A stretch of 64,000 nucleotides of DNA from Roseateles oligotrophus (GTDB lineage: Bacteria > Pseudomonadota > Gammaproteobacteria > Burkholderiales > Burkholderiaceae_C). Position 1 is the first letter of the stretch. Every line of letters starts with the position of its first letter. The translations under genes were made by a program, and so were the position numbers. This document shows, in pieces, positions 10,963-21,033 of this stretch. The DNA lies in contig NZ_JAJIRN010000004.1 in NCBI RefSeq assembly GCF_025717515.1, positions 124,001-188,000 on the forward strand, read 5' to 3'. A model generated the notes under the pieces. The model worked only from the letters and a program-made list of their open reading frames with translations. It had not been told where the DNA came from and made no database searches.

Positions 10963-12192
10963 TTAAAAATTCCCCAAAAACCAGTCTTTGGCGCGCCCAA
11001 ACATGGTTTTCATCGAACCGGCCTGTTGGGCCGCCTTCAAACCCCTGGTGCGTGACAGTCGTGCCTCCTCCAGCAAACCCATCACCGCGGCCGAACGCGG
11101 GTTGGCGACCATATCGAACAGGCCGCCGCTATAAGTCGGATTACCGCGCCGCACCGGCTTCAGGAATATGTCCTCGGCCAGTTCCACCATACCCGGCATG
11201 ACCGCCGAACCACCGGTCAGGACAATCCCGGACGAGAGCAATTCTTCGTAGCCGCTTTCGCGAATAACCTGCTGCACCAAGGAAAATATTTCTTCAACGC
11301 GCGGCTCGATCACGCCGGCCAGCGCTTGTTTTGACAGCATCCGTGGAGCGCGGTCCCCCAAACCCGGCACTTCGACTTGGGCGGCGGGGTCGGCCAGCAT
11401 TTGCTTGGCGACGCCATGTTCGACCTTGATTTCCTCGGCATCCTTGGTCGGCGTGCGCAAGGCCATAGCAATATCACTGGTAATCAAATCGCCTGCAATT
11501 GGTATGACGGCGGTATGACGAATCGAACCGCCGGTGAATATCGCCACATCGGTCGTGCCGGCACCAATATCTACCAGTGCGACACCCAAATCCCGCTCAT
11601 CGGCGGTCAATGCCGCCAAACTAGAGGCGCTCGAATTCAATACCAACTGCTCGACCTCGAGGCCGCAACGGCGCACGCACTTGACGATGTTCTCGGCCGC
11701 GCTCTGAGCGCCGGTAACGATATGGACCTTGACTTCGAGTCGACCGCCACTCATGCCGATCGGCTCTTTGACCTCGTGGCCGTCGATGACAAACTCCTGC
11801 GGCTCAACCAATAAAAGTCGCTGATCATTGGGAATATTGATCGCCTTGGCGGTTTCAACCACCCGCGCCACATCGACCGGCGTGACTTCCTTATCCCGCA
11901 CGATCACCATGCCGGTCGAGTTTTGGCCGCGAATATGACTGCCGGTAATGCCGGTGTAAACCTTGCTGATTTTGCAGTCGGCCATCATTTCGGCCTCTTT
12001 CAAGGCCTGTTGAATCGATTGCACGGTGGCGTCGATATTGACCACCACGCCGCGTTTAAGTCCGGTTGAACTGGCAACCCCAAGGCCGGCAATGCGTAAT
12101 TCGCCATTACCCAACACTTCGGCCACCACCGCCATGATTTTGGCCGTGCCGATATCCAGCCCGACGACCAAATCCTTGTATTCCTTGGCCAT
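10963..12192 (-). CDS. ftsA: Cell division protein FtsA
   Basis: FtsA is the actin-like ATPase that tethers FtsZ filaments to the inner membrane. The 409-residue protein starts MAKEYKDLVVGLDIGTAKIM, containing the phosphate-1 loop of actin-fold ATPases. Other motifs are VDIGAGTTDVAIF (phosphate 2) and GIVLTGGSAVMPG (adenosine). The C-terminal segment MFGRAKDWFLGNF is the expected amphipathic membrane-targeting helix. It begins 12 bases after ftsQ, in the standard ftsQ-ftsA-ftsZ order. Confidence 0.98.
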   Translation of the reverse strand: MAKEYKDLVVGLDIGTAKIMAVVAEVLGNGELRIAGLGVASSTGLKRGVVVNIDATVQSIQQALKEAEMMADCKISKVYTGITGSHIRGQNSTGMVIVRDKEVTPVDVARVVETAKAINIPNDQRLLLVEPQEFVIDGHEVKEPIGMSGGRLEVKVHIVTGAQSAAENIVKCVRRCGLEVEQLVLNSSASSLAALTADERDLGVALVDIGAGTTDVAIFTGGSIRHTAVIPIAGDLITSDIAMALRTPTKDAEEIKVEHGVAKQMLADPAAQVEVPGLGDRAPRMLSKQALAGVIEPRVEEIFSLVQQVIRESGYEELLSSGIVLTGGSAVMPGMVELAEDIFLKPVRRGNPTYSGGLFDMVANPRSAAVMGLLEEARLSRTRGLKAAQQAGSMKTMFGRAKDWFLGNF

Positions 12193-12204
12193 GCTTTTAA
12201 TCCT

Positions 12205-13047
12205 TCAGTTTTTCTTCGGTCGGCCATTCAATCCGGGTTTAACCTGATTGGGCGTCGTTGATATTCCACTCAACCGTACCGCATACCCGTCTGCATGACG
12301 CAGATCGGCCGACAGTAATGGAGCCCGGTTGAGCGAAGTAATTTGAGTAATCGAGTGTATGAATTGTCCGTAACGTGCCAGTATCTCGGCCTCGCTGCCG
12401 CGACCAAGTTCGATCACGGCACCTTTTTCGAAGCTCACCCGCCAGGAGCCGCGGCCCGACAGGTCCAAGCGCTCAAGCTGCTCACCAATGGTGGCGCTGA
12501 CTTTTTGCAAGCGCTGCCACATCTGCAGCATTGCGGGCGCCGTACCGGCGGGTCCGGCCAAGACCGGCAGATCGTCATCTTCGACATCGCCAAGATTGGC
12601 CTGGAACACCTCGCCATAGCTGTTCACCAGCAGGCGCTCGACGCTGGCGTCGCTTTGCGCATCGGCGCCGTCGGCCTTGGTTTCCCAGTAAGCGCTGGGC
12701 CGGTGTTCCTCCAGATTGACCAACAGGCGGCTCGGCCACACACGCTTCACCACCGCCCGGCGCACCCAGGGAACCGCCTCGAATGCATCGCGCCCCTCTT
12801 GCAAATTCAGACTCAAAAAGGAGCCCGACAGACGCGGCAGCGCATTGGCCCGCAGTGACGCCTCGCTATTGCGCGTCACGTCGCCTTCAACCTGGATCGC
12901 GCGGATCGCGAACACCGGCAAGCGAACCACCCAGCGAAGCGCCAGTGCGGCCGCCGTCAAAACCATGGCGGCCAACAGCAGCGCCGTCACCGCATTCATC
13001 AGGCGGATATCGGGCGGCAAGGTGACGGGCGCGCTATTGCTTCGCAT
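12205..13047 (-). CDS. ftsQ: Cell division protein FtsQ
   Basis: FtsQ is a bitopic division protein that, with FtsB and FtsL, links the early ring to septal wall synthesis. The 280-residue protein has a short cytoplasmic tail, one membrane helix (about residues 17-40) and a periplasmic POTRA domain (VFAIRAIQVEGDVTRNSEA, then VPWVRRAVVKRVWPSRLLVN). The C-terminal beta domain follows. It lies 19 bases after ddl and 12 bases before ftsA. Confidence 0.95.
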   Translation of the reverse strand: MRSNSAPVTLPPDIRLMNAVTALLLAAMVLTAAALALRWVVRLPVFAIRAIQVEGDVTRNSEASLRANALPRLSGSFLSLNLQEGRDAFEAVPWVRRAVVKRVWPSRLLVNLEEHRPSAYWETKADGADAQSDASVERLLVNSYGEVFQANLGDVEDDDLPVLAGPAGTAPAMLQMWQRLQKVSATIGEQLERLDLSGRGSWRVSFEKGAVIELGRGSEAEILARYGQFIHSITQITSLNRAPLLSADLRHADGYAVRLSGISTTPNQVKPGLNGRPKKN

Positions 13048-13066
13048 GGCTATTTCTGGATGAGGC

Positions 13067-14044
13067 TCAGGCCTTGCCGTCCAAGCGTGCTTGCGACAAC
13101 AACCACAGACAGAGCTGCTCGTAGGAAATGCCCGCCGCCTTGGCAGAAATTGGCACCAAGGAATGCGAGGTCATGCCGGGCGAGGTGTTCATTTCCAACA
13201 AAAAGGGCTTGTTGTCGCTCTTGCGCAGCATCACGTCGGCGCGCCCCCAACCCCGGCAGCCCAGCGACTTGTAGGCTGCCAGCGCCAAGGCCTGCACCTG
13301 CGCCTCCTGCTCATCGCTCAGGGCGCCCGTCAGGTAGCGGGTGGTATCGGTGAAGTATTTGTTCTGATAGTCGTAATTGCCGCCTTCGGCCTCAATGCGC
13401 ACCACCGGCAAGGCAAATGCGCTATCGCCCTCGCCCAGCACCGAGCAGGTCAACTCGGGGCCGGCGATGAATTCCTCGCAGAGAATTTCATCGTCGAACT
13501 GCGCGGCCAACTGCACGGCATCGAGCATTTCCGAATAGCCCATCACCTTGCTCATGCCCATGGACGAGCCTTCATGCGGCGGCTTGACGATGATGGGCAG
13601 ACCCAACTCGTCGGGAATCGCCATACAGCGCTCGCGACCGATGTCCGACTTCTTCAGCTTGACGTAGCGCGGTGTGGCCAGGCCGTCGGCAAGCCACAGA
13701 CGCTTGGTCATGATCTTGTCAATGGCAATCGCGGAGGCCAGCACGCCAGAGCCGGTGTAGGGAATGCCGAGCAGTTCCAGCGCACCTTGGACCGTGCCGT
13801 CTTCGCCGTGGCGGCCATGCAGCGCGATGAAGCAACGCTCGAAACCCTCGGCCTTCAGTTCATGCAGGCCGCGTTCGGCCGGATTGAAGGGATGGGCGTC
13901 GACACCGCCGTGCAACAAGGCCGCCAACACGCCCGGCCCCGACATGGTCAAGGACACCTCGCGTTCGGCCGAGTCGCCGCCCATCAGCACGGCCACCTTG
14001 CCGAGCGCCTTGGGGTCGATATTCAGATCCAGCTTGCTGATCAT
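13067..14044 (-). CDS. ddl: D-alanine--D-alanine ligase
   Basis: Ddl joins two D-alanines, using ATP, to make the dipeptide added by MurF. I choose the ATG at 14044 ([20 protein letters not shown]), which overlaps the murC stop as ATGA and gives 325 residues, normal for DdlB; the open frame upstream is the out-of-frame murC region. Motifs are [38 protein letters not shown] and the C-terminal [14 protein letters not shown]. It is translationally coupled to murC. Confidence 0.97.
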   Translation of the reverse strand: MISKLDLNIDPKALGKVAVLMGGDSAEREVSLTMSGPGVLAALLHGGVDAHPFNPAERGLHELKAEGFERCFIALHGRHGEDGTVQGALELLGIPYTGSGVLASAIAIDKIMTKRLWLADGLATPRYVKLKKSDIGRERCMAIPDELGLPIIVKPPHEGSSMGMSKVMGYSEMLDAVQLAAQFDDEILCEEFIAGPELTCSVLGEGDSAFALPVVRIEAEGGNYDYQNKYFTDTTRYLTGALSDEQEAQVQALALAAYKSLGCRGWGRADVMLRKSDNKPFLLEMNTSPGMTSHSLVPISAKAAGISYEQLCLWLLSQARLDGKA

Positions 14045-15453
14045 GGCTGCACGCCCTTCTTCTTCGTCAAATAGTCCACCGTCTGCGCCGGCACCGCGCC
14101 GATGGTGCCCGCACCCATCACGATCACCACATCGCCAGCAATGGCCGTCGCGGCGATCTGCTCGGCCAACGCCGCCACATCCTCGACAAACAAGGGCTCG
14201 AGCTTGCCCGCCACGCGCAGCGCGCGCACCAGCGCGCGGCCGTCCGCCGCCACGATGGGCGCCTCGCCGGCCGCATAGACCTCGGTCAGCAAGACCGCAT
14301 CCGCCGTCGAAATCACCCTCACAAAGTCCTCGAAACAATCGCGGGTGCGGGTGTAGCGATGCGGCTGAAAGGCCAGCAGCAGACGCCGGCCGGGGAAGGC
14401 GCCGCGTGCGGCCGACAAGACGGCGGCCATCTCGACCGGGTGATGGCCGTAGTCATCGATCAAGGTGAACTCGCCGCCGCCCTGGGCCGGCAGCTCGCCG
14501 TAACGCTGAAAGCGCCGGCCGACACCGCCGAACTGCGCCAGCGCGGCCACGATGGGGCCATCGGGCAGCTCCAGCTCGGTTGCCACCGCAATCGCCGCCA
14601 AGGCGTTCAAGACATTGTGGGCACCGGCCAAATTCAAAGTGATTGGCAAATCAGCCAGGCCTGCTCGCTGGACTGCGAAACTCATCTGCCCACCGGCCAG
14701 CGCCTGCATGTCCACCGCGCGCACATCATTGCCGGCTTCAAAACCGTAGCTGATCACCGGCCGGGACAGCAGCGGCATGATGGAGCGCACGCCAGCATCG
14801 TCGCCGCACAGCACCGCCGCGCCATAGAAAGGCATCCGGTGCAGGAACTCGACGAACGCGGCCTTCAGGCGCGCAAAGTCGTGACCATAGGTCTCCATAT
14901 GGTCGGCATCGATATTGGTGACGACCGCCAGCATCGGCAGCAGATTCAGGAAGGACGCATCCGACTCATCGGCCTCGACGACGATGTACTCACCCGAGCC
15001 CAGGCGCGAATTCGCACCGGCGCTCATCAGCTTGCCGCCGATTACAAAGGTCGGATCGATGCCGGCTTCGGTCAGCACGGCGGTGACCAGCGAGGTGGTG
15101 GTGGTCTTGCCGTGGGTGCCGGCAATCGCGATGCCTTTTTTCAAGCGCATCAGTTCGGCCAGCATCACCGCCCGCGGCACGACCGGGATGCGCTGGGCGC
15201 GCGCCGCGATCACCTCGGGGTTGTCGGGCTTGACGGCGGTGGACGTGACCACCGCCTGCGCGCCGGCGATATGGCCTGCGGCGTGGCCGATATGGATCTG
15301 CAGCCCCAGGCTCGCCAGGCGCTGCGCGGTCGCGCTGTCCGACTGATCGGAGCCCGACACTGTGTAGCCCAGGTTGTGCAGAATCTCGGCGATGCCGCTC
15401 ATGCCGGCGCCGCCGACGCCGACGAAGTGGATATGTTTGACGGCGTGTTTCAT
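14041..15453 (-). CDS. murC: UDP-N-acetylmuramate--L-alanine ligase MurC
   Basis: MurC adds L-alanine to UDP-MurNAc, the first amino acid of the peptidoglycan stem. The 470-residue protein starts [20 protein letters not shown], with the family's GVGGAGMSG nucleotide fold. The Mur ligase ATP loop is [12 protein letters not shown], and further family motifs are [10 protein letters not shown] and [10 protein letters not shown]. Start and stop each overlap the neighbours murG and ddl by four bases, so translation is coupled. Confidence 0.98.
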   Translation of the reverse strand: MKHAVKHIHFVGVGGAGMSGIAEILHNLGYTVSGSDQSDSATAQRLASLGLQIHIGHAAGHIAGAQAVVTSTAVKPDNPEVIAARAQRIPVVPRAVMLAELMRLKKGIAIAGTHGKTTTTSLVTAVLTEAGIDPTFVIGGKLMSAGANSRLGSGEYIVVEADESDASFLNLLPMLAVVTNIDADHMETYGHDFARLKAAFVEFLHRMPFYGAAVLCGDDAGVRSIMPLLSRPVISYGFEAGNDVRAVDMQALAGGQMSFAVQRAGLADLPITLNLAGAHNVLNALAAIAVATELELPDGPIVAALAQFGGVGRRFQRYGELPAQGGGEFTLIDDYGHHPVEMAAVLSAARGAFPGRRLLLAFQPHRYTRTRDCFEDFVRVISTADAVLLTEVYAAGEAPIVAADGRALVRALRVAGKLEPLFVEDVAALAEQIAATAIAGDVVIVMGAGTIGAVPAQTVDYLTKKKGVQP

Positions 15454-16529
15454 GAGGGATTTGTTAGCCTTTCTATTTCATCGGCAACACGCGAAGCCGC
15501 ACGTGGCCGCGCCAGGGCGCGAGCCTTTTCGGCCATCTCCAGCAGCACTTCGCGGTCCATGCTTTTCAGCAGCTGGTGGACGCCCTCGGCCGACATATCC
15601 TCTTGCGGCAGATGCAGTGCCGCGCCATGCTGGGCCATGAAGCGGGCGTTGTCGCGCTGATGCGAGGTGGTGCTGACGACCAAGGGAATCAACACCGACG
15701 GCAGGCCGGCCGCGCAGATTTCGCTGACGGTGACGGCGCCGGCCCGGCACAAGATCAGATCGGCCTGCGCGAGTTGCTGGGCCATATCGTCGATGAAGGG
15801 CCGCACCTCGGCCTGCACTCCGGCCTCGCGATAGGCGACCTGCACCGCAGCAAAATTCGCCTGGCCGGTTTGGTGGACGACGATGGGCCGCTCTGCCTGT
15901 GGCCACAGCGCCAGCATCTTGGGCAACATTTCATTGATCGCGCGGGCTCCTAGCGAGCCACCCACCACCAGCAGGCGCAGGGGTCCGCTACGGCCGGCAT
16001 AGCGTTCGGCCGGCGGAGCCAAGGCCTCGATTTCGGCCCGCACCGGGTTGCCGGTCACGACCGCCTTGCTTGTGGATGCAGCGGCCACGCCGTCAAAGCC
16101 GAAGCCGATCTTGCTGGCGAACGGCGTCAGGCTGCGGTTGCTCAGGAGCATGGCCGCGTCGGCGTTGATCAACATCAGCGGGCGGCGCATCAAGTAAGCC
16201 ATCAGGCCGCCGGGGAAGCAGACATAACCGCCCATGCCCAGGACCGCGTCGGCGCTGCGATTACCAAACACCGAACGGCTCTGCACAAAGGCCTGCACCA
16301 GCTTGAACAAGCCCTTGACCGAATGCGTGAACCCCTTGCCGCGCAGGCCGGCGAAGGCGAGGCGATCAAGTGGAATGCCGGTCGGCGGCACCAGCTTGTT
16401 CTCCAGCCCCAGCTCGGTGCCCATCCAGCTGACGCTCCAACCGCGCCGTATCATTTCTTCGGCCACGGCCAGACCGGGGATGATGTGGCCGCCGGTGCCC
16501 GCTGCCATGATGACGAGGTGGCGGCTCAT
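15450..16529 (-). CDS. murG: Lipid II synthase MurG
   Basis: MurG is the peripheral membrane glycosyltransferase that adds GlcNAc to lipid I to form lipid II. I start it at 16529 ([20 protein letters not shown]), giving 359 residues, the usual length, with the conserved GTGGH loop at the N terminus. A longer in-frame start at 16718 would add a basic, low-complexity 63-residue extension made from the duplicated ftsW-murG junction and is not credible. The donor-binding region shows [20 protein letters not shown]. The start overlaps a TGA that ends a duplicate of the ftsW tail. Confidence 0.97.
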   Translation of the reverse strand: MSRHLVIMAAGTGGHIIPGLAVAEEMIRRGWSVSWMGTELGLENKLVPPTGIPLDRLAFAGLRGKGFTHSVKGLFKLVQAFVQSRSVFGNRSADAVLGMGGYVCFPGGLMAYLMRRPLMLINADAAMLLSNRSLTPFASKIGFGFDGVAAASTSKAVVTGNPVRAEIEALAPPAERYAGRSGPLRLLVVGGSLGARAINEMLPKMLALWPQAERPIVVHQTGQANFAAVQVAYREAGVQAEVRPFIDDMAQQLAQADLILCRAGAVTVSEICAAGLPSVLIPLVVSTTSHQRDNARFMAQHGAALHLPQEDMSAEGVHQLLKSMDREVLLEMAEKARALARPRAASRVADEIERLTNPS

Positions 16530-16669
16530 GCGCGGCCTCCGCGCATGAGCGCACGATTCTGGTGCCGGCCGGCCGCAGCTGCGGCCTTCACGTCGCTGCG
16601 CGACATGAGCCGGCCCCGGAACAGGGTACCGGCGCGCGTCCCGCTCGCCGAGGCCAGATGAGTACACAT
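16526..16669 (-). CDS. Possible 47-residue small ORF between ftsW and murG
   Basis: An ATG at 16669 opens a 47-codon frame beginning MCTHLASASGTRAGTLFRGR and ending with [10 protein letters not shown], the same ending as FtsW. Its stop overlaps the murG start as ATGA, the coupling seen throughout this operon. The matching ending differs from ftsW at synonymous bases (AAT/AAC, CGT/AGA, GCG/GCA), which hints that the peptide, or coupling of murG translation, may be maintained. It has no membrane segment or known motif, and it may simply be a duplication scar. Confidence 0.2.
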   Translation of the reverse strand: MCTHLASASGTRAGTLFRGRLMSRSDVKAAAAAGRHQNRALMRGGRA

Positions 16670-16698
16670 GGCCTTCATGCGCGGCCTCCGCGCATGAG
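16526..16698. repeat. Duplicated palindromic ftsW tail at the ftsW-murG junction
   Basis: A 24-base sequence is present exactly twice, at 16526-16549 and 16675-16698, 149 bases apart. Within each copy two 10-base arms (TCATGCGCGG and its complement) form a perfect inverted repeat around three bases. The right copy is the end of ftsW; the left copy overlaps the murG start codon. Five codons before the repeat also encode nearly the same residues (ENRAL versus QNRAL) with different codons. Confidence 0.9.
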
Positions 16699-17943
16699 TG
16701 CTCTGTTCTCAATATCAATCCTCAGCACAATCGCCAAGGCGACACAATTCATCAGAATGGCCGAGCCGCCAAAGCTCATCAGCGGCAAGGTCAGGCCCTT
16801 GGTCGGCAAAGCGCCCAGGTTCACACCCATATTGATGAAGGCCTGGCCGCCCATCCAGATGCCAATGCCCTGCGCGTACAGACCGGCGAATACGCGGTCC
16901 AAAGCGACCGCTTGGCGGCCAATATGGAAGAGCCGACGCGACAACCAGAAGAAGGCAATGATCACCAGCGCCACGCCGACAAAACCCAGCTCCTCCCCGA
17001 TCACCGCCAGCAAGAAATCGGTATGCGCCTCGGGTAGGTAATGCAGCTTCTCGACGCTGGAACCCAGACCCTGACCGAACCATTCGCCGCGCCCGAAGGC
17101 TATCAAGGAATGGGTGAGCTGATAGGCCTTGCCCTGCGCGTATTTCTCGTCCCAGGGATTCAAATAAGCAAAGATGCGCTCGCGGCGGAAGTCGCTAAAG
17201 GCGATCATCAGCACAAAGGCACCGACCAAGACCGCCACGATCAGGAAGAACATCCGGCCGTTGACCCCACCCAAAAACAGAATGCCCATTGCGATCGCAG
17301 CGATCACCATGAAGGCGCCCATATCCGGCTCTGCCAGCAAGAGCACGCCCACGATAGCCAGCGCCATCGCCATCGGCCAAACCGCCTTGAAGAAATTCTC
17401 GCGCGCATCCATCTTGCGCATCATGTAACTGGCCGCATACATCGCGATCGCCATCTTGGCCAACTCGGAAGGCTGAAAGTTCATCACCCCCAAAGGCAAC
17501 CAGCGCCGCGCGCCGTAAACCACCTTGCCGATACCCGGAATCAACACCGCCACCAGCAAGACCAGCGAGACCACAAACATCCAAGGCGCCAGACGCTCCC
17601 AGGTCGACACCGGCACCTGCACCGTGATGAGTGCGGCAATCAGGCCGAACACCAACGCGACGATATGGCGCGTCAGGAAATGGGTAGGAAGATACTTGGC
17701 GAAGCGGGGGTTGTCGGGCATCGCAATCGAGGCCGAATAGACCATCAGCAAACCCAGGCCCATCAAAGCCAGAGTGACCCAGATGAGGGTCAGATCCAGG
17801 CCTTGGATACGCGTCGGCTGGCCCGCATTGGGCGAGACCCATTCGCGCACCGGCACATCGACCGCGCCTTCCTTGCCGCCGGACAGCAGCGACCTCAGGC
17901 GCTCGCCCAGATTTTTCAGGGACAGGGTCGCGGCCGTGCTCAT
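16675..17943 (-). CDS. ftsW: Septal peptidoglycan polymerase FtsW
   Basis: FtsW is the SEDS-family glycosyltransferase that polymerises lipid II at the septum together with FtsI. The 422-residue protein has a cytoplasmic tail of about 55 residues and ten predicted helices. Family features include MVYSASIAM after the first helix and [20 protein letters not shown] in the large periplasmic loop, then [20 protein letters not shown]. The start overlaps the murD stop by four bases. The end carries the palindromic sequence that is repeated before murG. Two ftsI genes lie upstream in the same operon as possible partners. Confidence 0.97.
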   Translation of the reverse strand: MSTAATLSLKNLGERLRSLLSGGKEGAVDVPVREWVSPNAGQPTRIQGLDLTLIWVTLALMGLGLLMVYSASIAMPDNPRFAKYLPTHFLTRHIVALVFGLIAALITVQVPVSTWERLAPWMFVVSLVLLVAVLIPGIGKVVYGARRWLPLGVMNFQPSELAKMAIAMYAASYMMRKMDARENFFKAVWPMAMALAIVGVLLLAEPDMGAFMVIAAIAMGILFLGGVNGRMFFLIVAVLVGAFVLMIAFSDFRRERIFAYLNPWDEKYAQGKAYQLTHSLIAFGRGEWFGQGLGSSVEKLHYLPEAHTDFLLAVIGEELGFVGVALVIIAFFWLSRRLFHIGRQAVALDRVFAGLYAQGIGIWMGGQAFINMGVNLGALPTKGLTLPLMSFGGSAILMNCVALAIVLRIDIENRALMRGGRA

Positions 17944-19700
17944 ACGCCCTGCCCCAGTTCGAGCGCCAAGGACTGCACCGCGTCGACAAACACCTCGGCC
18001 CTATGGGCGTAATTGCGGAACATATCCAGGCTGGCGCAGGCCGGGCTCAAGAGCACGCTGTCACCGCTTTGCGCCTGCGCCAAGCACCAGGCGGTAGCGG
18101 CCTCCAGGCTGGCATGGCTTTGCATCGTCACGCCCGTGTCGGCCAAGGCCGCGCGAATCTGCTCGGCGTCGCGGCCAATCAGGGCCACGGCCCTGGCATA
18201 ACGCGCAACACCGGCGGCCAATGGGCCGAAGTCTTGACCCTTGCCGTCGCCACCCAGGATCAAGACCAACTTGGCCGGCGCACGGTCGGCACCCAGGCCG
18301 GAGATCGCCGCCACCGTCGCGCCGACATTGGTGCCCTTGGAATCGTCGTAAAAATCAACCCCGTTCAATGTCACCAAATGCTCGACCCGGTGCGGCTCGC
18401 CGCGGTATTCGCGCAAGCCATGCAACATCGGCGCCAAGGCACAGCCGGCCGCCGTCGCCAGCGCCAGTGCAGCCAGCGCATTCGCGGCGTTATGCCGGCC
18501 ACGCACGCGCAAGGCGTCGGCTGGCATCAGGCGTTGCAGGGTGATTTCTTCTTCGTCATCACCCTTTTTGCGTTTCAAGGTCTCGTCTTGTTCGCGTGCG
18601 CGCACCAACCAGGCCATGCCGCCTTCGGTGACCAGGCCGAAGTCGCCCGGCCGGTCCGGCGCGTCGAGGCCAAAGCGGGCGACGCTGCGGCCGACCGATT
18701 TGGCCGCGCGGCCACGCCCTTGCTTGACCATCACGGCGGCCGGCACCATCGCCTCGACGGCCGGGTCATCGCGGTTGATGACCATCAGCCCCGAGGCCCC
18801 AAACACCCGCGCCTTGGCCTGTGCATAGGCCTTCATATCGCCATGCCAGTCGAGATGGTCTTGGCTCAGATTCAACACGGCGGCCGCCGTGGGCTCGAAA
18901 CCACGCACCTCGTCGAGCTGGAAGCTCGACAGCTCCAGCACCCAGACCTCGGGCAAGAATTCGAACACAGGACCCTTGGGCGGCGGCGGGTCGATCGGCA
19001 GCGGCGCCTCATTCAACAAGGCATCGACCATTTCCATCGTGGTCTGCTTGTCTTCGGCTTCTGTCACGGTCTCGAGATCAGCCTCAGCCTCACCTTGGCC
19101 TTCAACTTCAACATCCGGATCGGCAATTCCCAGCGCAGGCTGTTCCGGCACTGAGGGCTCGGCCACCGGCTCACTTGCCGGCTCGGGTTCCTGGTCCAGC
19201 GCCAGCGCCAACGTCGTCAACATGCTGGGTCCGATATTGCCGGCCATCACCACGCGCTTGCCGGCCCGCTCGACCAGCAAAGCGGTCATGCAAGTGGTGG
19301 TGGTCTTGCCATTGGTGCCGGTGATGGCCAACAAGGCCGGCGCATATTGACGGCTTTGTTTCAAGTCCGCCAAGGCCTGCGCGAACAGGCCCAACTCGCC
19401 CTGCACCGGCACGCCGGTCTGCTGGGCCAGGCTCAAAAACGGCGCGATGCGAGCATCCAACGGCGATAAGCCAGGGCTCTTCAAGACCATTTGCACGCCG
19501 TTCAAGGCGCCAGTCGGGAGCTCGCCGTGAAAGAACTCGGCGGCCGGCAACTCGGCGCGCAGCTTGTCCAGCTGCGGCGGATTGGCACGTGAATCCCAGA
19601 CCTGGACGCTGGCGCCGTAACGCGTCATCCAGTCGGCCATGGCCAGGCCGGAGTCGCCCAGACCCAGCACCAAAACCCGGATGCCTTGGTAGCCTCTCAT
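17940..19700 (-). CDS. murD: MurD ligase with an acidic insertion
   Basis: MurD adds D-glutamate to UDP-MurNAc-L-Ala. I start it at 19700 ([20 protein letters not shown]); sequence upstream is a repeat. The protein has 586 residues, well above the usual 440-500. The ATP loop is [13 protein letters not shown] (about residues 126-138), and [11 protein letters not shown] and [11 protein letters not shown] are also intact. An extra segment of about 80 residues, rich in Glu, Pro, Ala and Asp (about residues 169-248; bases about 18956-19196), separates [14 protein letters not shown] from the LELSSFQL motif. A second short charged insertion ([16 protein letters not shown]) is near residue 375. Catalytic motifs are kept, so it is probably active. 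Confidence 0.95.
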   Translation of the reverse strand: MRGYQGIRVLVLGLGDSGLAMADWMTRYGASVQVWDSRANPPQLDKLRAELPAAEFFHGELPTGALNGVQMVLKSPGLSPLDARIAPFLSLAQQTGVPVQGELGLFAQALADLKQSRQYAPALLAITGTNGKTTTTCMTALLVERAGKRVVMAGNIGPSMLTTLALALDQEPEPASEPVAEPSVPEQPALGIADPDVEVEGQGEAEADLETVTEAEDKQTTMEMVDALLNEAPLPIDPPPPKGPVFEFLPEVWVLELSSFQLDEVRGFEPTAAAVLNLSQDHLDWHGDMKAYAQAKARVFGASGLMVINRDDPAVEAMVPAAVMVKQGRGRAAKSVGRSVARFGLDAPDRPGDFGLVTEGGMAWLVRAREQDETLKRKKGDDEEEITLQRLMPADALRVRGRHNAANALAALALATAAGCALAPMLHGLREYRGEPHRVEHLVTLNGVDFYDDSKGTNVGATVAAISGLGADRAPAKLVLILGGDGKGQDFGPLAAGVARYARAVALIGRDAEQIRAALADTGVTMQSHASLEAATAWCLAQAQSGDSVLLSPACASLDMFRNYAHRAEVFVDAVQSLALELGQGV

Positions 19701-19701
19701 C

Positions 19702-19850
19702 GCAGCCTCCGCAGGGCCGCCCCAAGGAGGCTGCGCGCCCCCTCGGGGGGCTGCGCCCGCGCCCGCTGAGCGCCTGCGCGCTCGGCGGTGGCTGGTGAGC
19801 GCCAAACGGCATGCAAGCCGTTTGGCAGTGAACGAAGTGAGCGTGGGGGC
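19702..19850. repeat. Hairpin-rich intergenic repeat between mraY and murD
   Basis: This 150-base G/C-rich gap contains several adjacent inverted repeats. GCAGCCTCC at 19702-19710 pairs with 19726-19734; GCCCCC and GGGGGGC flank about 19740; GCCAAACGGC at 19801-19810 pairs perfectly with 19817-19826 around six bases. It also has the AACGAAGTGAGCG tail. The sequence style resembles repeats dispersed between genes in Burkholderiales. It interrupts an operon whose other joints are overlaps or gaps of a few bases. Confidence 0.6.
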
Positions 19851-19854
19851 ATCA

Positions 19855-21033
19855 TCATCGCAGCTTCAGACTCGCCAAGCCGACCAGGCACAAGAGCATG
19901 GTGATGATCCAGAAGCGCACGACGACCTGCGTTTCCTTCCAGCCGGACTTCTCGAAATGATGGTGCAGCGGTGCCATCTTGAAGATGCGCCGCCCGGTGC
20001 CGAATTTCTTCTTGGTGTATTTGAACCAGCTCACTTGCAACATCACCGACATCACCTCGGCCACGAAGATGCCGCCCATGATGCCGAGCAGAATTTCCTG
20101 CCGGGTGATGACCGCCACCGTGCCGAGCGCTCCGCCAAGCGAGAGCGCGCCCACATCACCCATGAAGACCTGCGCCGGGTGGGCGTTGAACCACAGAAAG
20201 GCAAGACCTGCCCCCGCCATCGCCGCGCAAAAAATCAACAATTCACCGGCACCGGGGATATAGGGCAGCAACAGGTATTTCGAGAACACCGAGGAGCCGG
20301 TCATATAGGCAAACAGACCCAGCACCGAACCCACCATCACCACCGGCATGATGGCCAAGCCGTCCAGACCGTCGGTAATGTTGACGGCATTGCTGCAGCC
20401 GACGATGACGAAGTAGGACAGCGCGATGAAGCCGAAAACGCCCAGCGGATAGCTGATGGTCTTGAAGAAGGGCACCATCAAGTCGGCCTTGGGCGGCAGG
20501 TCGGTCGAGAAGCCCGAGCTGACCCAGCGGAAGAACAACTCCACGACGCCAAAGATCGAGGTCTCCGACACGCTGAAGGCCAGGTAGAGCGCGGCAATCA
20601 AACCAATCAAGGACTGCCAGAAGAACTTCTCGCGGCTGGCCATGCCCTCGGGATCCTTGTCCACCACCTTGCGCCAATCGTCAACCCAGCCGATGGCGCC
20701 GAAGCCCATCGTCACCAGCATCACGACCCAGACGAAGCGATTGCTCCAGTCGAACCAGAGCAGGGTCGACACCGCGATGCCGATCAGGATCAACACGCCG
20801 CCCATCGTCGGTGTGCCGCTCTTGACCAAATGCTGCTGGATGCCGTATTCGCGGATCGGTTGGCCGATCTTCATCTCGGTCAATTTGCGGATCACCCAGG
20901 GGCCAAAGGCCAGGCCGATCAACAAGGCGGTTAGCGCCGCCATCACTGCACGGAAGGTGATGTACTGGAAGACGCGCAAAAAGCCCATTTCGGGATACAT
21001 GCTTTGCAACCATTGAGCCAGACTAAGCAGCAT
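19855..21033 (-). CDS. mraY: Phospho-MurNAc-pentapeptide transferase MraY
   Basis: MraY transfers phospho-MurNAc-pentapeptide to undecaprenyl phosphate, making lipid I in the inner membrane. I start it at 21033 ([20 protein letters not shown]) after an AGGAGC ribosome site; this gives 392 residues and ten helices, normal for Burkholderiales. Family motifs include [13 protein letters not shown], the aspartates in [12 protein letters not shown], and [13 protein letters not shown]. Histidines of the [13 protein letters not shown] loop are present. The start lies inside the 3' end of murF (11-base overlap). Confidence 0.97.
   Translation of the reverse strand: MLLSLAQWLQSMYPEMGFLRVFQYITFRAVMAALTALLIGLAFGPWVIRKLTEMKIGQPIREYGIQQHLVKSGTPTMGGVLILIGIAVSTLLWFDWSNRFVWVVMLVTMGFGAIGWVDDWRKVVDKDPEGMASREKFFWQSLIGLIAALYLAFSVSETSIFGVVELFFRWVSSGFSTDLPPKADLMVPFFKTISYPLGVFGFIALSYFVIVGCSNAVNITDGLDGLAIMPVVMVGSVLGLFAYMTGSSVFSKYLLLPYIPGAGELLIFCAAMAGAGLAFLWFNAHPAQVFMGDVGALSLGGALGTVAVITRQEILLGIMGGIFVAEVMSVMLQVSWFKYTKKKFGTGRRIFKMAPLHHHFEKSGWKETQVVVRFWIITMLLCLVGLASLKLR

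Noticed and set aside
16530..16718. Longer MurG start giving a 63-residue N-terminal extension
   Set aside because: The extension is translated from the duplicated ftsW-murG junction and is basic and low in complexity, whereas the start at 16529 gives the normal family length with the conserved loop.
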